64,000 bases of DNA from Pontibacter mucosus (GCF_003054055.1 NZ_QBKI01000002.1:62001-126000), one strand, 5' to 3'. Shown: positions 55,534 through 63,748, counted from the stretch's first letter. The notes: generated by a model from the letters alone, not told the origin. Numbers and translations: made by a program.

Positions 55534-56105
55534 TGGAAGCCGGGTTAAAGTTGGTGGTGATGGGAGGCTCCTGGGGTGGAATCAAAGCCTCGCTTGCTGT
55601 TTTAGAAGGCTTGCCCGCCGATTTTAGCATTCCTATTCTGCTGGTGCTGCACCGGTTGCGCAACCAGGAAGGGAGCCTGCAGGAGCTGTTCGACAAAAAG
55701 CTGCGGCTGCGGGTGTTGGAGGTAGAGGACAAGGAGCCCTTGCTTCCGGGACACGTATACCTGGCGCCCTCCAATTACCACGTGCTTATTGAGCGGGACC
55801 ATACGTGCTCGCTCGATGACTCGGAGCTGGAGAACTACTCACGCCCTGCCATTGACGTTACCTTTACGAGCGCGGCCGATGTTTTTGCTGAAAATACGGT
55901 CGGTGTACTTCTTAGTGGCGCCAGCAGGGATGGAAGTTCAGGATTAAGCTATATCTTTGACAATGGAGGCATTGCCATAGCACAAGACCCTGCCGAAGCC
56001 GAAGTGGCCGTTATGCCACAGGCCGCTGTGGACAGGGTGCCTGGCTGTAAAGTAATGAATGTAGCGCGCATAAAGGAGTTTTTGCTTTCCTTACATGAAC
56101 ATTGA
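55533..56105 (+). CDS. cheB: CheB-type methylesterase without receiver domain
   Basis: A 190-residue catalytic domain of CheB. The expected triad is Ser13 (GGSWGGIKA), His40 (VLHRL) and Asp133 (LLSGASRDGSSGL). The N-terminal receiver of classical CheB is absent, so it cannot be controlled by its own phosphorylation. ATG 55533 uses the last base of the cheR stop. It overlaps the next gene by 11 bases. In such operons the adjacent kinases probably set methylation state. The target is unknown. Confidence 0.92.
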   Translation: MEAGLKLVVMGGSWGGIKASLAVLEGLPADFSIPILLVLHRLRNQEGSLQELFDKKLRLRVLEVEDKEPLLPGHVYLAPSNYHVLIERDHTCSLDDSELENYSRPAIDVTFTSAADVFAENTVGVLLSGASRDGSSGLSYIFDNGGIAIAQDPAEAEVAVMPQAAVDRVPGCKVMNVARIKEFLLSLHEH

Positions 56106-57300
56106 GCACGACCTGAAACCCTTGACGATTCACACCAACCTGCATCCGGTGAAGGTGCTGCTGGTAGACGACAAGCCCGAAAACCTTGTCAGCCTGGAAA
56201 GCCTGCTTTCGGACGAGGAGGACCGTATTACCTACCTGTTCGCCAACTCGGGCGAGGAGGCGCTGAAGATAGCCCTGCAGGAAGAGCTGGCGCTCATCAT
56301 GCTGGATGTGCAGATGCCCGGCATGAACGGCTACGAGGTGGCCCGCTACCTTCGCAATATTTCCCGCACCCGCGATATTCCGATTATCTTCGTAACAGCC
56401 ATCTCTGAGCAGGAAACACACGTGATAGAGGGCTTTGAGGCAGGTGCCGTTGATTTCCTTTTCAAACCGCTGCACCCCGTTATTACCAAGGCCAAAGTAG
56501 CAGCCTTTGTGCGTTTTTACGTGCAGAAGAAAGACCTGGAGCGCGCCAACCTGGAAGCCCAGAGCCTGAACCAGCTGCTGGAGGAGCGGGTGGAGGAACG
56601 CACGCGCGAGCTCATTAAAGTAAATAAAGACCTCGATAACTTTGTTTACACGGCCTCCCACGACCTTAAAGCGCCGATCAACAATATTGAGGGTTTGATG
56701 ACGGCCCTGCAGGAAACGCTCGAGGAAAAGCAGCTGGGCCTGGATCAGGTAATGCCTATCATGGATATGGTGAACGATGCCATCGGCCGGTTTAAGAGCA
56801 CCTTGCTGGATTTAACGGAAGTTGCCAAACTACAGCACCAGGATACAGTGGCCGCGCCTGAAACCGTGAATTTTAAGGAGTTGCTGGAGGATGTGAAAGC
56901 CCACATCAAAGATCTTATCAAGCGTTACGACGCTACCGTGGTGGATGACTTTTCGGCCGCGCCGGAGATGGTGTTCTCCCGCAAGAACCTGCGCAGCATC
57001 CTTTATAACCTCGTTTCCAACGCCATCAAGTATAGCTCGCTGGACCGCAAGCCCGAAATCAGGATCACAACCTCCGTGGCAGGGGAGTATACCCTGCTTT
57101 CTGTGCGCGACAATGGGCTGGGCCTCCGCAAGCAGGACCAGGAAAAGGTATTCACCATGTTCAAGCGCCTGCACTCCCATGTAGAGGGCACTGGGGTAGG
57201 GCTGGCCATTGTAAAAAGAATCGTGGAAAACTGCGACGGCAAAATTGAGCTGGAAAGTGAATTAGGAGCCGGTACAGAGTTTAAGATCTACCTCAAGTAA
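56095..57300 (+). CDS. Response regulator-histidine kinase fusion
   Basis: A 401-residue soluble protein. Residues 18-135 form a receiver (VKVLLVDDKPENLVSLESLL; Asp71 in IMLDVQMPG; Lys in FKPLHP). A coiled coil (about 137-178) leads to a HisKA-like domain with His189 in YTASHDLKAPINN and an ATPase domain (SIL-YNLVSNAIKYSS, GTGVGLAIVKRIVEN, here starting about 290). This is the receiver-kinase type that often works downstream of a hybrid kinase. It ends the four-gene overlapping operon. Confidence 0.92.
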   Translation: MNIEHDLKPLTIHTNLHPVKVLLVDDKPENLVSLESLLSDEEDRITYLFANSGEEALKIALQEELALIMLDVQMPGMNGYEVARYLRNISRTRDIPIIFVTAISEQETHVIEGFEAGAVDFLFKPLHPVITKAKVAAFVRFYVQKKDLERANLEAQSLNQLLEERVEERTRELIKVNKDLDNFVYTASHDLKAPINNIEGLMTALQETLEEKQLGLDQVMPIMDMVNDAIGRFKSTLLDLTEVAKLQHQDTVAAPETVNFKELLEDVKAHIKDLIKRYDATVVDDFSAAPEMVFSRKNLRSILYNLVSNAIKYSSLDRKPEIRITTSVAGEYTLLSVRDNGLGLRKQDQEKVFTMFKRLHSHVEGTGVGLAIVKRIVENCDGKIELESELGAGTEFKIYLK

Positions 57301-57558
57301 GTCGCTTTTAGTTAGAAAGCTCCTGCGCCGCATTCTTGTAAGGGAGGAGCCTTTGCGCCTGCCTTTTTCTTGTCGTTTGTAGCCGGGAAAGTATAAGCAA
57401 CTCACACATTCTAACTCAGGCCAATATATCCTGAACCCCTGTCTACCTGACCCGGAGAAGGCCCAAATCGGAAATTAACGGTTGCTGCAAGTATAACTTC
57501 GTAAGAACTAAGGCAGCCTACAGCCCGCAAGTATACTTCAATCATACTACCTCAACCC

Positions 57559-58011
57559 ATGGAACAACCAACCCGCGATAAGCAAGCCCTTCAGCACCTG
57601 TATAACACCATCCTGCCAACGCTGGCAGAGCAGATTCACCAGAGCATCCTGCCCATACTTCCTTTGTTTGATAATTTCGGGCTGGAACGGGTAATCGACA
57701 CCTGGACCAGGGATCCGGCATCCGACGCCGACGAGGTGATAAGCGTGGAGAAGGGCAATGTGCAGCAACTGGGTTTGAAGCTGCGCCTGGAGGGATTTCA
57801 GAAGCCCGGCGTAGAAACCTTTGATCTGACCAAAGACGTACTCTTTAAACTGGACTATTCCAGCTACACCGTAGGCCCCGACAAAAACACATCCTGGCTC
57901 GAGAAACCGTACCTGCAGCGCTGGGATAAGGAAGAGTACAAGGAGGTGGCCAGCAGGTGGAGCGAAGAACTGATAGACGACCTGACACAGCGCCTTGAAA
58001 AACTAACCTGA
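57559..58011 (+). CDS. Unknown soluble protein
   Basis: A 150-residue protein without signal or hydrophobic helix. It is mainly helical at the start (QALQHLYNTILPTLAEQIHQ) and charged at the end (DKEEYKEVASRWSEELIDDL). I recognise no family. It precedes the lipoprotein methyltransferase gene by eight bases, so they are probably co-transcribed. The spacer before it (57301-57558) holds three heptamer words, a weak hairpin and nothing more that I can support. Confidence 0.62.
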   Translation: MEQPTRDKQALQHLYNTILPTLAEQIHQSILPILPLFDNFGLERVIDTWTRDPASDADEVISVEKGNVQQLGLKLRLEGFQKPGVETFDLTKDVLFKLDYSSYTVGPDKNTSWLEKPYLQRWDKEEYKEVASRWSEELIDDLTQRLEKLT

Positions 58012-58019
58012 TTTATACC

Positions 58020-58775
58020 ATGCCACAAGCCGCCGCAGCCAAAGCACTAACCTGGTTATACGTGATACTTTTGCCGCTCTGCCTGGGCATTTATACTTCG
58101 TGCCAGGGCCAACAGCAGAAACAGCAGGCAACCGGCGAGTATACCTACCAAAAACCAAGCAGCGGTGGCACGGGCAAAGTATACATGGGCCGCGAAATAG
58201 CCGCCATGATCAGTCCGGCGGGTGGGGCGTGGCTGGCGCGCGAGACAAGGGAGGAAGAGGACCATGCCTTGCAGGCCATCGCAAATATGGAGCTCCGGCC
58301 CAGCAGCGTGGTCGCCGACATCGGAGCTGGGGTGGGCTTTTATACCCTGCAAATTGCGCCCAAAGTACCCGAGGGCAAAGTATACGCCGTGGAGGTGCAG
58401 GATGCCTTTGTGAAAACCCTGCAGGATCGCAAGCAGGAGCTGGGCCTGACGAACATGGAAGTGGTAAAAGGCGGCACCAAAACCACCAACCTCCCCGCTA
58501 ACTCCTTGGACCTTGCCTTTATGGTGGATGTGTACCACGAACTGGAGTATCCCCGCGAGGTGCTGCAGGACATTTACCGGGCACTGAAGCCTGACGGAAT
58601 TTTGCTGCTGCTGGAGTATCGCGCCGAAGACCCGGATCTGAATGTGAAGGAACTGCACAAGATGAGCGCCGCCCAGGTGAAAAAGGAGCTGGAGGCCAAC
58701 GGTTTTATACTTCACCGGCAGGAAAATTTCCTGCCAAGGCAACATTTCATCATGTTCCGCAAAGCCGCCAAATAA
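58020..58775 (+). CDS. Lipoprotein-like class I SAM methyltransferase
   Basis: A 251-residue protein with an apparent lipoprotein signal: hydrophobic residues 10-25 end in IYTSC (Cys28), followed by a Gln-rich linker. Residues 95-200 form a standard class I methyltransferase fold (SVVADIGAGVGFYTLQIA, motif I at about 95-112; VYAVEVQDAF; LAFMVDVYHELEYPREVLQD; LKPDGILLLLEYRAED). These are cytosolic enzymes, because SAM is not known to be available outside the cytoplasm, so export is odd. Either the start is misplaced (no other ATG near the fold) or this is a surface-anchored relative. Similar exported methyltransferases with this form occur in Bacteroidota. Substrate unknown. Confidence 0.75.
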   Translation: MPQAAAAKALTWLYVILLPLCLGIYTSCQGQQQKQQATGEYTYQKPSSGGTGKVYMGREIAAMISPAGGAWLARETREEEDHALQAIANMELRPSSVVADIGAGVGFYTLQIAPKVPEGKVYAVEVQDAFVKTLQDRKQELGLTNMEVVKGGTKTTNLPANSLDLAFMVDVYHELEYPREVLQDIYRALKPDGILLLLEYRAEDPDLNVKELHKMSAAQVKKELEANGFILHRQENFLPRQHFIMFRKAAK

Positions 58776-58969
58776 AGCGCATACTTCTTCAGCCTCATCC
58801 TATACTCCACCTGCTGATGCGTGGAATAATAAAAATATTTTAATTTTTAATTTACTGGTATTCAATTAGTTGCTGGTTGCTGTAGAATACCTGCACCTGT
58901 TGTGGCATACAACTTGTAATTATACCATCATCGTTACGTTGCAAATTTATAAACCTTAAAGCACGTATT

Positions 58970-59518
58970 ATGAAAAAGGTAAATTACATTTTCAGTCTGG
59001 TCTTTATAGTATCGATCTTACTGAGTTCGGCAGCTGAGGCGCAGGAAAGAAAGAAGATTAGCCCGCAGGCAAAGGGCGCTGTGATTGGAGCAGCCACCGG
59101 AGCTACCGCTGGTGCTATTATTCATAAGCGGAACCGCGTAGTGGGCGGTGTGGTAGGTGGCGTAGTAGGTGGTGGCACCGGCTATGTTATCGGTAAGAGC
59201 ATCGACAACAAGCGGAAAGCCGAGGAGGCTGAGAGAGCCGCCGAGGCAGAGCGCATTGCCGCTGCTAACCGTGCCGCAGAGGCCAGAAATACCAGAACGG
59301 TAGCCGCCAGGTCTACTGCCCCTGTAAGCAAGCCTGCACCGGCCAAAGCAGCCGCTGAGCCGGTAAAACACGCGCTGGTTGCCCAAAACATGGCTCCATA
59401 CACCGAATATAACGTGATGGAGGACCCAATCATCAGCATGGGCTTCCTGCCAAACCCGGACTTCGGCAACCCTTCCAAGCCATACTATACTTCTGAAGTA
59501 AGAAGGAAGAGCTGGTAA
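58970..59518 (+). CDS. Exported glycine-zipper protein
   Basis: A 182-residue protein with a signal peptide (cleavage near EAQE, residue 26). Residues 34-74 are a Gly/Ala/Val glycine-zipper pair (GAVIGAATGATAGAIIHKR, VVGGVVGGVVGGGTGYVIGK). An Ala/Glu/Arg-rich helix (about 78-108) and a Pro/Ala linker precede a conserved-looking end (YTEYNVMEDPIISMGFLPNP). Such YMGG-like or glycine-zipper proteins insert in or lie at the outer membrane. The upstream 190 bases are AT-rich, compatible with a promoter, but no exact consensus is seen. Confidence 0.75.
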   Translation: MKKVNYIFSLVFIVSILLSSAAEAQERKKISPQAKGAVIGAATGATAGAIIHKRNRVVGGVVGGVVGGGTGYVIGKSIDNKRKAEEAERAAEAERIAAANRAAEARNTRTVAARSTAPVSKPAPAKAAAEPVKHALVAQNMAPYTEYNVMEDPIISMGFLPNPDFGNPSKPYYTSEVRRKSW

Positions 59519-59598
59519 GTATAGACGGTTCTCTGCGGCAGGTAGAATGCCTGCTGCGGAAGCCATACTTACCCATGTTATACTTTAACAACAGACCT

Positions 59599-60057
59599 AT
59601 GAAACGTTATGCATATATCCTGTTCTTTGCCGTCCTTTTTGCCGCGTGTTCGCCGGCCGAGGAAAAGGTAGACATTCGGAGCCTGAACCAGGAGTTCATC
59701 GGCGCCTGGAACAGCAACGACCCGGAGAGGGTGATATCCTTCCTGGACGACGAGGTACAATTCCTGCAGGGCGAGGTTCACTTTATGGGTAAAACCGAGG
59801 TAGCCAACAAGTGGGTGAAAGACACCTACAGCACCATCACCGACCTGAAGACCAACGTGGTAAGCTCTGGCGTGGATGGCGAGATAGCCTACGAGGCGGG
59901 TACGTTCTCGGTGGATGTACTGCCCTCCGGCCAGGACCAGATGCGCGGTATCGGGGAAGGCAACTTTATACTTCTCTGGAAGAAAAACAAAGAAGGCGAG
60001 TGGAAACTAAGCTACGCCCAGTTGGAAGGCCTGCCGGTGCAGGTAAAGAATAACTAA
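59599..60057 (+). CDS. SnoaL-like/DUF4440 lipoprotein
   Basis: A 152-residue lipoprotein: signal ending FAAC (Cys17), then an NTF2-like fold (IRSLNQEFIGAWNSNDPERV, ISFLDDEVQFLQGEVHFMGK, GEGNFILLWKKNKEGEWKLS). It is a relative of the cytosolic protein at 45299-45691. The ATG 59599 is preferred over one 24 bases upstream because it begins the signal peptide. A strong terminator follows. Confidence 0.78.
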   Translation: MKRYAYILFFAVLFAACSPAEEKVDIRSLNQEFIGAWNSNDPERVISFLDDEVQFLQGEVHFMGKTEVANKWVKDTYSTITDLKTNVVSSGVDGEIAYEAGTFSVDVLPSGQDQMRGIGEGNFILLWKKNKEGEWKLSYAQLEGLPVQVKNN

Positions 60058-60109
60058 ACTTTAAACGCATTACCCGGTTCAGTATATTAGTACAAAGTGT
60101 AATTTCCCG

Positions 60110-60147
60110 AAGCCACGCAGGTGCATCCTGCGTGGCTTTTCTTTTTT
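60110..60147 (+). terminator. Terminator after the SnoaL-like lipoprotein gene
   Basis: AAGCCACGCAGG (60110-60121) pairs with CCTGCGTGGCTT (60127-60138), 5-base loop, followed by TTCTTTTTT. Confidence 0.9.
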
Positions 60148-60169
60148 AGAAGTATAAGTTGTGATGAGA

Positions 60170-60625
60170 GCACCCCTAAGAGCTGCGGGGAGCGGAATAG
60201 TCACCCCTCCCCAACCCTCCCCTAAAAACAGGGGAGGGAGTATCGAAAATATTCTGCTGTTCCGGACATCCGTGTCCGGAACTGATGCTGCTGCGGACAT
60301 CCTTGTCCGCGTTTCTGCAGTACCGGATCCAACCACCCCTTGCCCCTCCTTGTCTAAGGAGGGGAGTCTGTAATTGCTGATGCTGAAATAGAAGTTTCAT
60401 AGTTGCTGTCCCTGCAAAGTATAAACCTATTAGGCGATTACATCCCTATTAAGTAAGTGCTGCTCTCCTACTTGCTGGCGCGGGTTTGTAACCCGTGCCT
60501 TGTTATGTGGTCGGATTTGTAATCCGACTGGGGCGCAGGCCCAACGATAGCCTGTCACGAGCGTGGACGCTCGCGTCATAGAGAAATTCTCCTCCTCGGA
60601 GGGGTTAGGGGTGGATTTATACTTT
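60170..60625. repeat. Repeat island 4 (partial set of the island elements)
   Basis: It holds cctcccctaaaaacaggggaggg (60217-60239), TCCGGACATCCGTGTCCGGA (60261-60280), tgcggacatccttgtccgcg (60292-60311), a reversed ggatccaaccaccccttg block (60325-60342), GCGGGTTTGTAACCCGTGCC (60480-60499), cggatttgtaatccg (60512-60526) and acgagcgtggacgctcgcgt (60557-60576). No gene. The block order is inverted compared with copies 1-3, as if the element lies in the other orientation. Confidence 0.65.
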
Positions 60626-60668
60626 CACCAAAATTGCAACATGCGTTTAGAAGTATAACGCAGCGGGC

Positions 60669-60676
60669 TATCTTTG
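60669..60676 (+). promoter_or_regulatory. Promoter -7 element TATCTTTG
   Basis: An exact TAnnTTTG match four bases before the ATG at 60681. A transcript from it would be nearly leaderless. Confidence 0.5.
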
Positions 60677-60680
60677 CCCC

Positions 60681-60983
60681 ATGAACTCCGTTAAACTGAA
60701 CGCCTATTACCGCCTCTACGCTTTTTCCGATTACCAGAGTATGAAGTCGGCGCTGCCGTATATGCGGCGGGTGATGCTGGCCAAACCTCTGGCAGAGGTA
60801 GAGGAAGCCGAGGCGCGGAGGTTTGTGAGCAGGGCGAGCGGGGGCGGCTTTACCAATTACCTGCAGCCCCTCGGCATCCGGCAAACGGTAAGCTCAGGTA
60901 CAAACTCGCTGATAACGGCGCTGCAGCTGCTCTACAAAAGCAATGGCTACTCGGCCAGGTATATAGTGATTGAGCGGAGCTAA
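60681..60983 (+). CDS. Small protein, unknown
   Basis: A 100-residue soluble basic protein (AYYRLYAFSDYQSMKSALPY, RRVMLAKPLAEVEEAEARRF). No family recognised. The promoter element directly before its ATG and normal coding composition support it. A terminator shared with the convergent yceI gene follows. Confidence 0.6.
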   Translation: MNSVKLNAYYRLYAFSDYQSMKSALPYMRRVMLAKPLAEVEEAEARRFVSRASGGGFTNYLQPLGIRQTVSSGTNSLITALQLLYKSNGYSARYIVIERS

Positions 60984-61010
60984 GGCCGCAGCCATACTTC
61001 TAAAACAAAC

Positions 61011-61039
61011 GAGGCTGCCCGGTTCTCCCGGACAGCCTC
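61011..61039. terminator. Terminator stem between the small gene and yceI copy 2
   Basis: GAGGCTG-C-CCGG (61011-61022) pairs with CCGG-A-CAGCCTC (61028-61039), one mismatch. The same sequence, CAAACGAGGCTGCCCGGTT, recurs at 62391-62409 after the DUF808 gene, so one terminator has been copied. Confidence 0.75.
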
Positions 61040-61067
61040 GCAAAGTATAGAATCAGATTTACTGACT

Positions 61068-61601
61068 TTAGGCCTGCTTTACCAGCTGTATCTCGCCTTG
61101 TAGTTTCAGCTCTTCGCCCAGCATCACGCCGCCTGTCTCCAGGGCTGCATTGTAGTTAATGCCCCAGTCTTTGCGGTTAATCTTGCCGCTGATAGAGAAA
61201 CCGGCTTTCACGTTGCCCCAAGGGTCGGTAGCAATGCCGTTGTGCTCAACAGAAAGCTTCACCGGCTTGGTTGTTTCCTTTATCGTCAAGTCGCCGTAGA
61301 GGTTGAAGGTCTCGTCATCCACGCGCTCCACCTTTGTAGACACGAATTTCATGGTCGGGTGCAGGTCGGTTGCAAAGAAATCGGCGTTGCGCAGGTGCTC
61401 GTCGCGCTGCTCGTTGCTGGTATCAATAGAGGCAGGGTTGATGTTTGCCACCACTTTTGCGTTTGTAAAGTCGTCTCCTTCCGTCTCGGCTTCCGCTTCA
61501 AACTCAGTGAACTTGCCGGTAACGTTAGAGATCATCAGGTGCTTAATTTTAAAACCAAGCTCGCTGTGGGTTGGGTCCAGAGACCATTTTGTAGTTGCCA
61601 T
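61068..61601 (-). CDS. YceI-family lipocalin-like protein, copy 2
   Basis: A 177-residue YceI protein, same length as the one at 35516-36049 and similar throughout (MATTKWSLDPTHSELGFKIK, HLMISNVTGKF, ASIDTSNEQRDEHLRNADFF, LYGDLTIKETTKPVKLSVEH, NRKDWGINYN). There is no signal peptide. It lies downstream of tetR on the same strand; the 82-base gap holds the second operator palindrome, so it is probably controlled by that repressor. In this group YceI proteins often follow TetR or MarR regulators and respond to oxidative or lipid stress; the ligand is not known. Confidence 0.92.
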   Translation of the reverse strand: MATTKWSLDPTHSELGFKIKHLMISNVTGKFTEFEAEAETEGDDFTNAKVVANINPASIDTSNEQRDEHLRNADFFATDLHPTMKFVSTKVERVDDETFNLYGDLTIKETTKPVKLSVEHNGIATDPWGNVKAGFSISGKINRKDWGINYNAALETGGVMLGEELKLQGEIQLVKQA

Positions 61602-61653
61602 TCTTATTCGTACTTAATTGTTTTATTATAAATATCTAATGGTGTTCTGTTTT

Positions 61654-61666
61654 CTAACACTGTTAG
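61654..61666 (-). promoter_or_regulatory. Operator palindrome before yceI
   Basis: CTAACACTGTTAG, a 13-base perfect palindrome around one central base, 53 bases before the yceI start. It is the exact reverse complement of the sequence at 62311-62323 in front of tetR. Confidence 0.75.
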
Positions 61667-61683
61667 GTATAAAGGCAAAAAAA

Positions 61684-62286
61684 TTAGGATTTCATGCCGG
61701 TTACAAAGCCGCGGATAAAATCCTGCAGCACTAACTGGTTCAGGTCGCTTTTGTTTTCGCCGCTTCCCATCATGTTTATGGATACCAGGCCGTGCAGCAT
61801 AGACCAAAACGTGTGCAGTTTCAGAAAAGGATCCGTATCCGGTTGTTTGCCAGCGGCAATAAGCTCCTTTACCGGTTGCAGGATCAAATCGCTGAAGGTG
61901 CTCAGCTCGCTGATCTGGTTAACGGTTTCGCAGGAGGGGATGCCCAGGCCATACATCACCTGGTAATACGCCACGTTGTCGAAGGCGAATTTCCAATAGG
62001 CATAAGCCATGGCCTCAATCTGCTCCTCAGGAGTGGTGGCGCGGTGCTTTGCCTTTATCAGTTCCTGGTTCAGTTGCTGGAATCCTTGCTTGATCAGTTC
62101 CAGCAGGATAGCCTCCTTGTTGGCGAAGTGGTCATAGATAACGGGAACGCTGTACTCAATCGCCTCGGCAATTTTACGGATAGAGAGCGCCTGCCAGCCA
62201 TCCTGCACCACCAGTTGCCAGGCTGCCTCAAGTATGGAGGCTCTCACCTCCTCCTTATGCCGTTTCTTTCGCTCCGCGATTCCCAT
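61684..62286 (-). CDS. TetR family transcriptional regulator
   Basis: A 200-residue repressor. Residues 12-58 (EEVRASILEAAWQLVVQDGW, ALSIRKIAEAIEYSVPVIYD then HFANKEAILLELI) are the helix-turn-helix of the TetR family. The C-terminal ligand domain of about 140 residues has MYGLGIPSCETVN and a WSMLHGLVSINM helix, a form often seen as TetR_C-type domain in YceI-linked regulators. Both its own promoter and yceI carry the CTAACA-S-TGTTAG palindrome, so autoregulation and control of yceI are predicted. The ligand is unknown. Confidence 0.88.
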   Translation of the reverse strand: MGIAERKKRHKEEVRASILEAAWQLVVQDGWQALSIRKIAEAIEYSVPVIYDHFANKEAILLELIKQGFQQLNQELIKAKHRATTPEEQIEAMAYAYWKFAFDNVAYYQVMYGLGIPSCETVNQISELSTFSDLILQPVKELIAAGKQPDTDPFLKLHTFWSMLHGLVSINMMGSGENKSDLNQLVLQDFIRGFVTGMKS

Positions 62287-62310
62287 TTTTTATTACCTCT
62301 GTTATTTTAC

Positions 62311-62323
62311 CTAACAGTGTTAG
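62311..62323 (-). promoter_or_regulatory. Operator palindrome before tetR
   Basis: CTAACAGTGTTAG (plus strand) between the tetR -7 element and its ATG (25 bases before the start). Adjacent position to the -7 element means a bound repressor would block initiation. Confidence 0.78.
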
Positions 62324-62331
62324 CAAAGGTA
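62324..62331 (-). promoter_or_regulatory. Promoter -7 element TACCTTTG of tetR
   Basis: On the minus strand TACCTTTG fits TAnnTTTG exactly and abuts the operator at 62311-62323. Confidence 0.65.
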
Positions 62332-62394
62332 GAGGTTCCGCTTGATAAAACAAAAAATTGCCAGCGCAAAGTATAGCTGCCAGAGCAAAGCAAA

Positions 62395-62424
62395 CGAGGC
62401 TGCCCGGTTTCCCCGGACAGCCCC
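62395..62424 (-). terminator. Terminator after the DUF808 gene
   Basis: GAGGCTG-C-CCGG with CCGG-A-CAGCC (62395-62424), near-copy of the stem at 61011-61039, placed after the minus-strand DUF808 gene. Confidence 0.65.
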
Positions 62425-62455
62425 ACAAAGTATAAAATCTTTGCTTCGCCCTGCC

Positions 62456-63394
62456 TTACGCTACCTTTTCAGCGGGGCGCTTGAATACTTTTTTGCCCAG
62501 GTTCAGCACCATAGCGATAATGGCGCCCAGCAAAATGCCGCCCAGGGCCAGCACCACTACCTTCACTAACCAGGCCAGCGCAGGCACACCGGAGAGGGCA
62601 TGCTCTAAGGACTCCAGCGGATGGTGCATGAATGGCAATCCGTGCGCAATTATCTCGGCACCCACCCACAGCATGGCTGCGGTGCCCAGGTACCCGAGCA
62701 GCGTCAGAAACTTCGGCATGGATTTTACGATGCTGCGTCCGATCTTCCGGGTAGTCGGGTGGAATTTGTCCTGCGCCATGTGCACCCCAATGTCGTCGGC
62801 TTTCACAATCAGGGCCACAAATCCGTAAACGGCAATGGTGATGAAGACGGCCACTGTAATCAAAACCACGATCTGGTTCATCAGCGGGCTGTTGGCCACG
62901 GTGGCGTAGGCAATGGCCATAATCTCAGCTGAAAGTATAAAATCAGTCCGCACGGCGCTGCCAACGCGCTCTTTTTCCAGCTCCTGCGGGGTAATCGTTT
63001 CCATTTCCTCTGTTGGGGCATCGGTGGGCTCGTGGGTCTTGCTGAACATGGAGTGGACTTTTTCATAGCCCTCGAAGCACAGGTAGGCACCGCCCAGCAT
63101 GAGCAGGTAGGGTATCACCGCCGGCGCAAAATAGCCCAGCACCAGGGCAGCTGGCCCCAGAAATATCGCCTTGTTTATCAGCGACTTCTTGGCGATTTGG
63201 TAGATGATGGAGAGTTCGCGCTTGGGGTCGAGGCCCACCACATACTTCGGCGTCACGGCGGTGTCATCAATCACGATGCCGGAGACCTTACCCGTCGTTT
63301 TCGCCACCTGCGTCGGTACGTCGTCGAGGCTTGCCGCGCTTACTTTCACCAGCGCTGCCACATCATCCAATAGAGCGAGAAGACCTGTCGCCAT
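62456..63394 (-). CDS. DUF808 (YedI-like) membrane protein
   Basis: A 312-residue inner membrane protein with about seven hydrophobic segments. It begins MATGLLALLDDVAALVKVSA, then AASLDDVPTQVAKTTGKVSG, IVIDDTAVTPKYVVGL and RELSIIYQIAKKSLINKAIF, all highly typical of DUF808/YedI. PYLLMLGGAYLCFEGYEKVH and the C-terminal VVVLALGGILLGAIIAMVLN confirm it. The role of the family is unknown. No partner gene is adjacent. Confidence 0.92.
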   Translation of the reverse strand: MATGLLALLDDVAALVKVSAASLDDVPTQVAKTTGKVSGIVIDDTAVTPKYVVGLDPKRELSIIYQIAKKSLINKAIFLGPAALVLGYFAPAVIPYLLMLGGAYLCFEGYEKVHSMFSKTHEPTDAPTEEMETITPQELEKERVGSAVRTDFILSAEIMAIAYATVANSPLMNQIVVLITVAVFITIAVYGFVALIVKADDIGVHMAQDKFHPTTRKIGRSIVKSMPKFLTLLGYLGTAAMLWVGAEIIAHGLPFMHHPLESLEHALSGVPALAWLVKVVVLALGGILLGAIIAMVLNLGKKVFKRPAEKVA

Positions 63395-63570
63395 TATCTG
63401 TTTGTTAGTTTAAAGTATAACCTGGCTTGTGCTGCCCAACCTTTACGGAAGTATAGTGACAGCACAATGTTTCAGGATCCTAAATTAAGCGAAAGAAGCA
63501 GGATCGCAATCAAGACTTCTTCTTACGTTGAAAAAAAATGAATGGCGGGCTTTTGCCAGGTTGCCGCTGC

Positions 63571-63697
63571 TCCGGATTCCTCATCCGGGGCTTTATACTT
63601 TGCTGGTTTGCCATCCGTTTTTGTTCTTGGAACTGCGGCCTTTCTGCGGCGGATTACAAATCCGCGATTATGATACTTTCGGATTGCAAATCCGAAA
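63571..63697. repeat. Cluster of three REP-like palindromes
   Basis: tccggattcctcatccgggg (63571-63590), GCGGATTACAAATCCGC (63649-63665, perfect stem) and TTTCGGATTGCAAATCCGAA (63677-63696). They belong to the same dispersed group as the palindromes in the islands. The 94-codon frame at 63528-63812 runs through them and is not called. Bases 63395-63570 show no gene. Confidence 0.7.
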
Positions 63698-63748
63698 GAG
63701 CGAGTGGGGTGGTGTATCAGTAGTAGACGCAAATCGCTGGTTTATACT

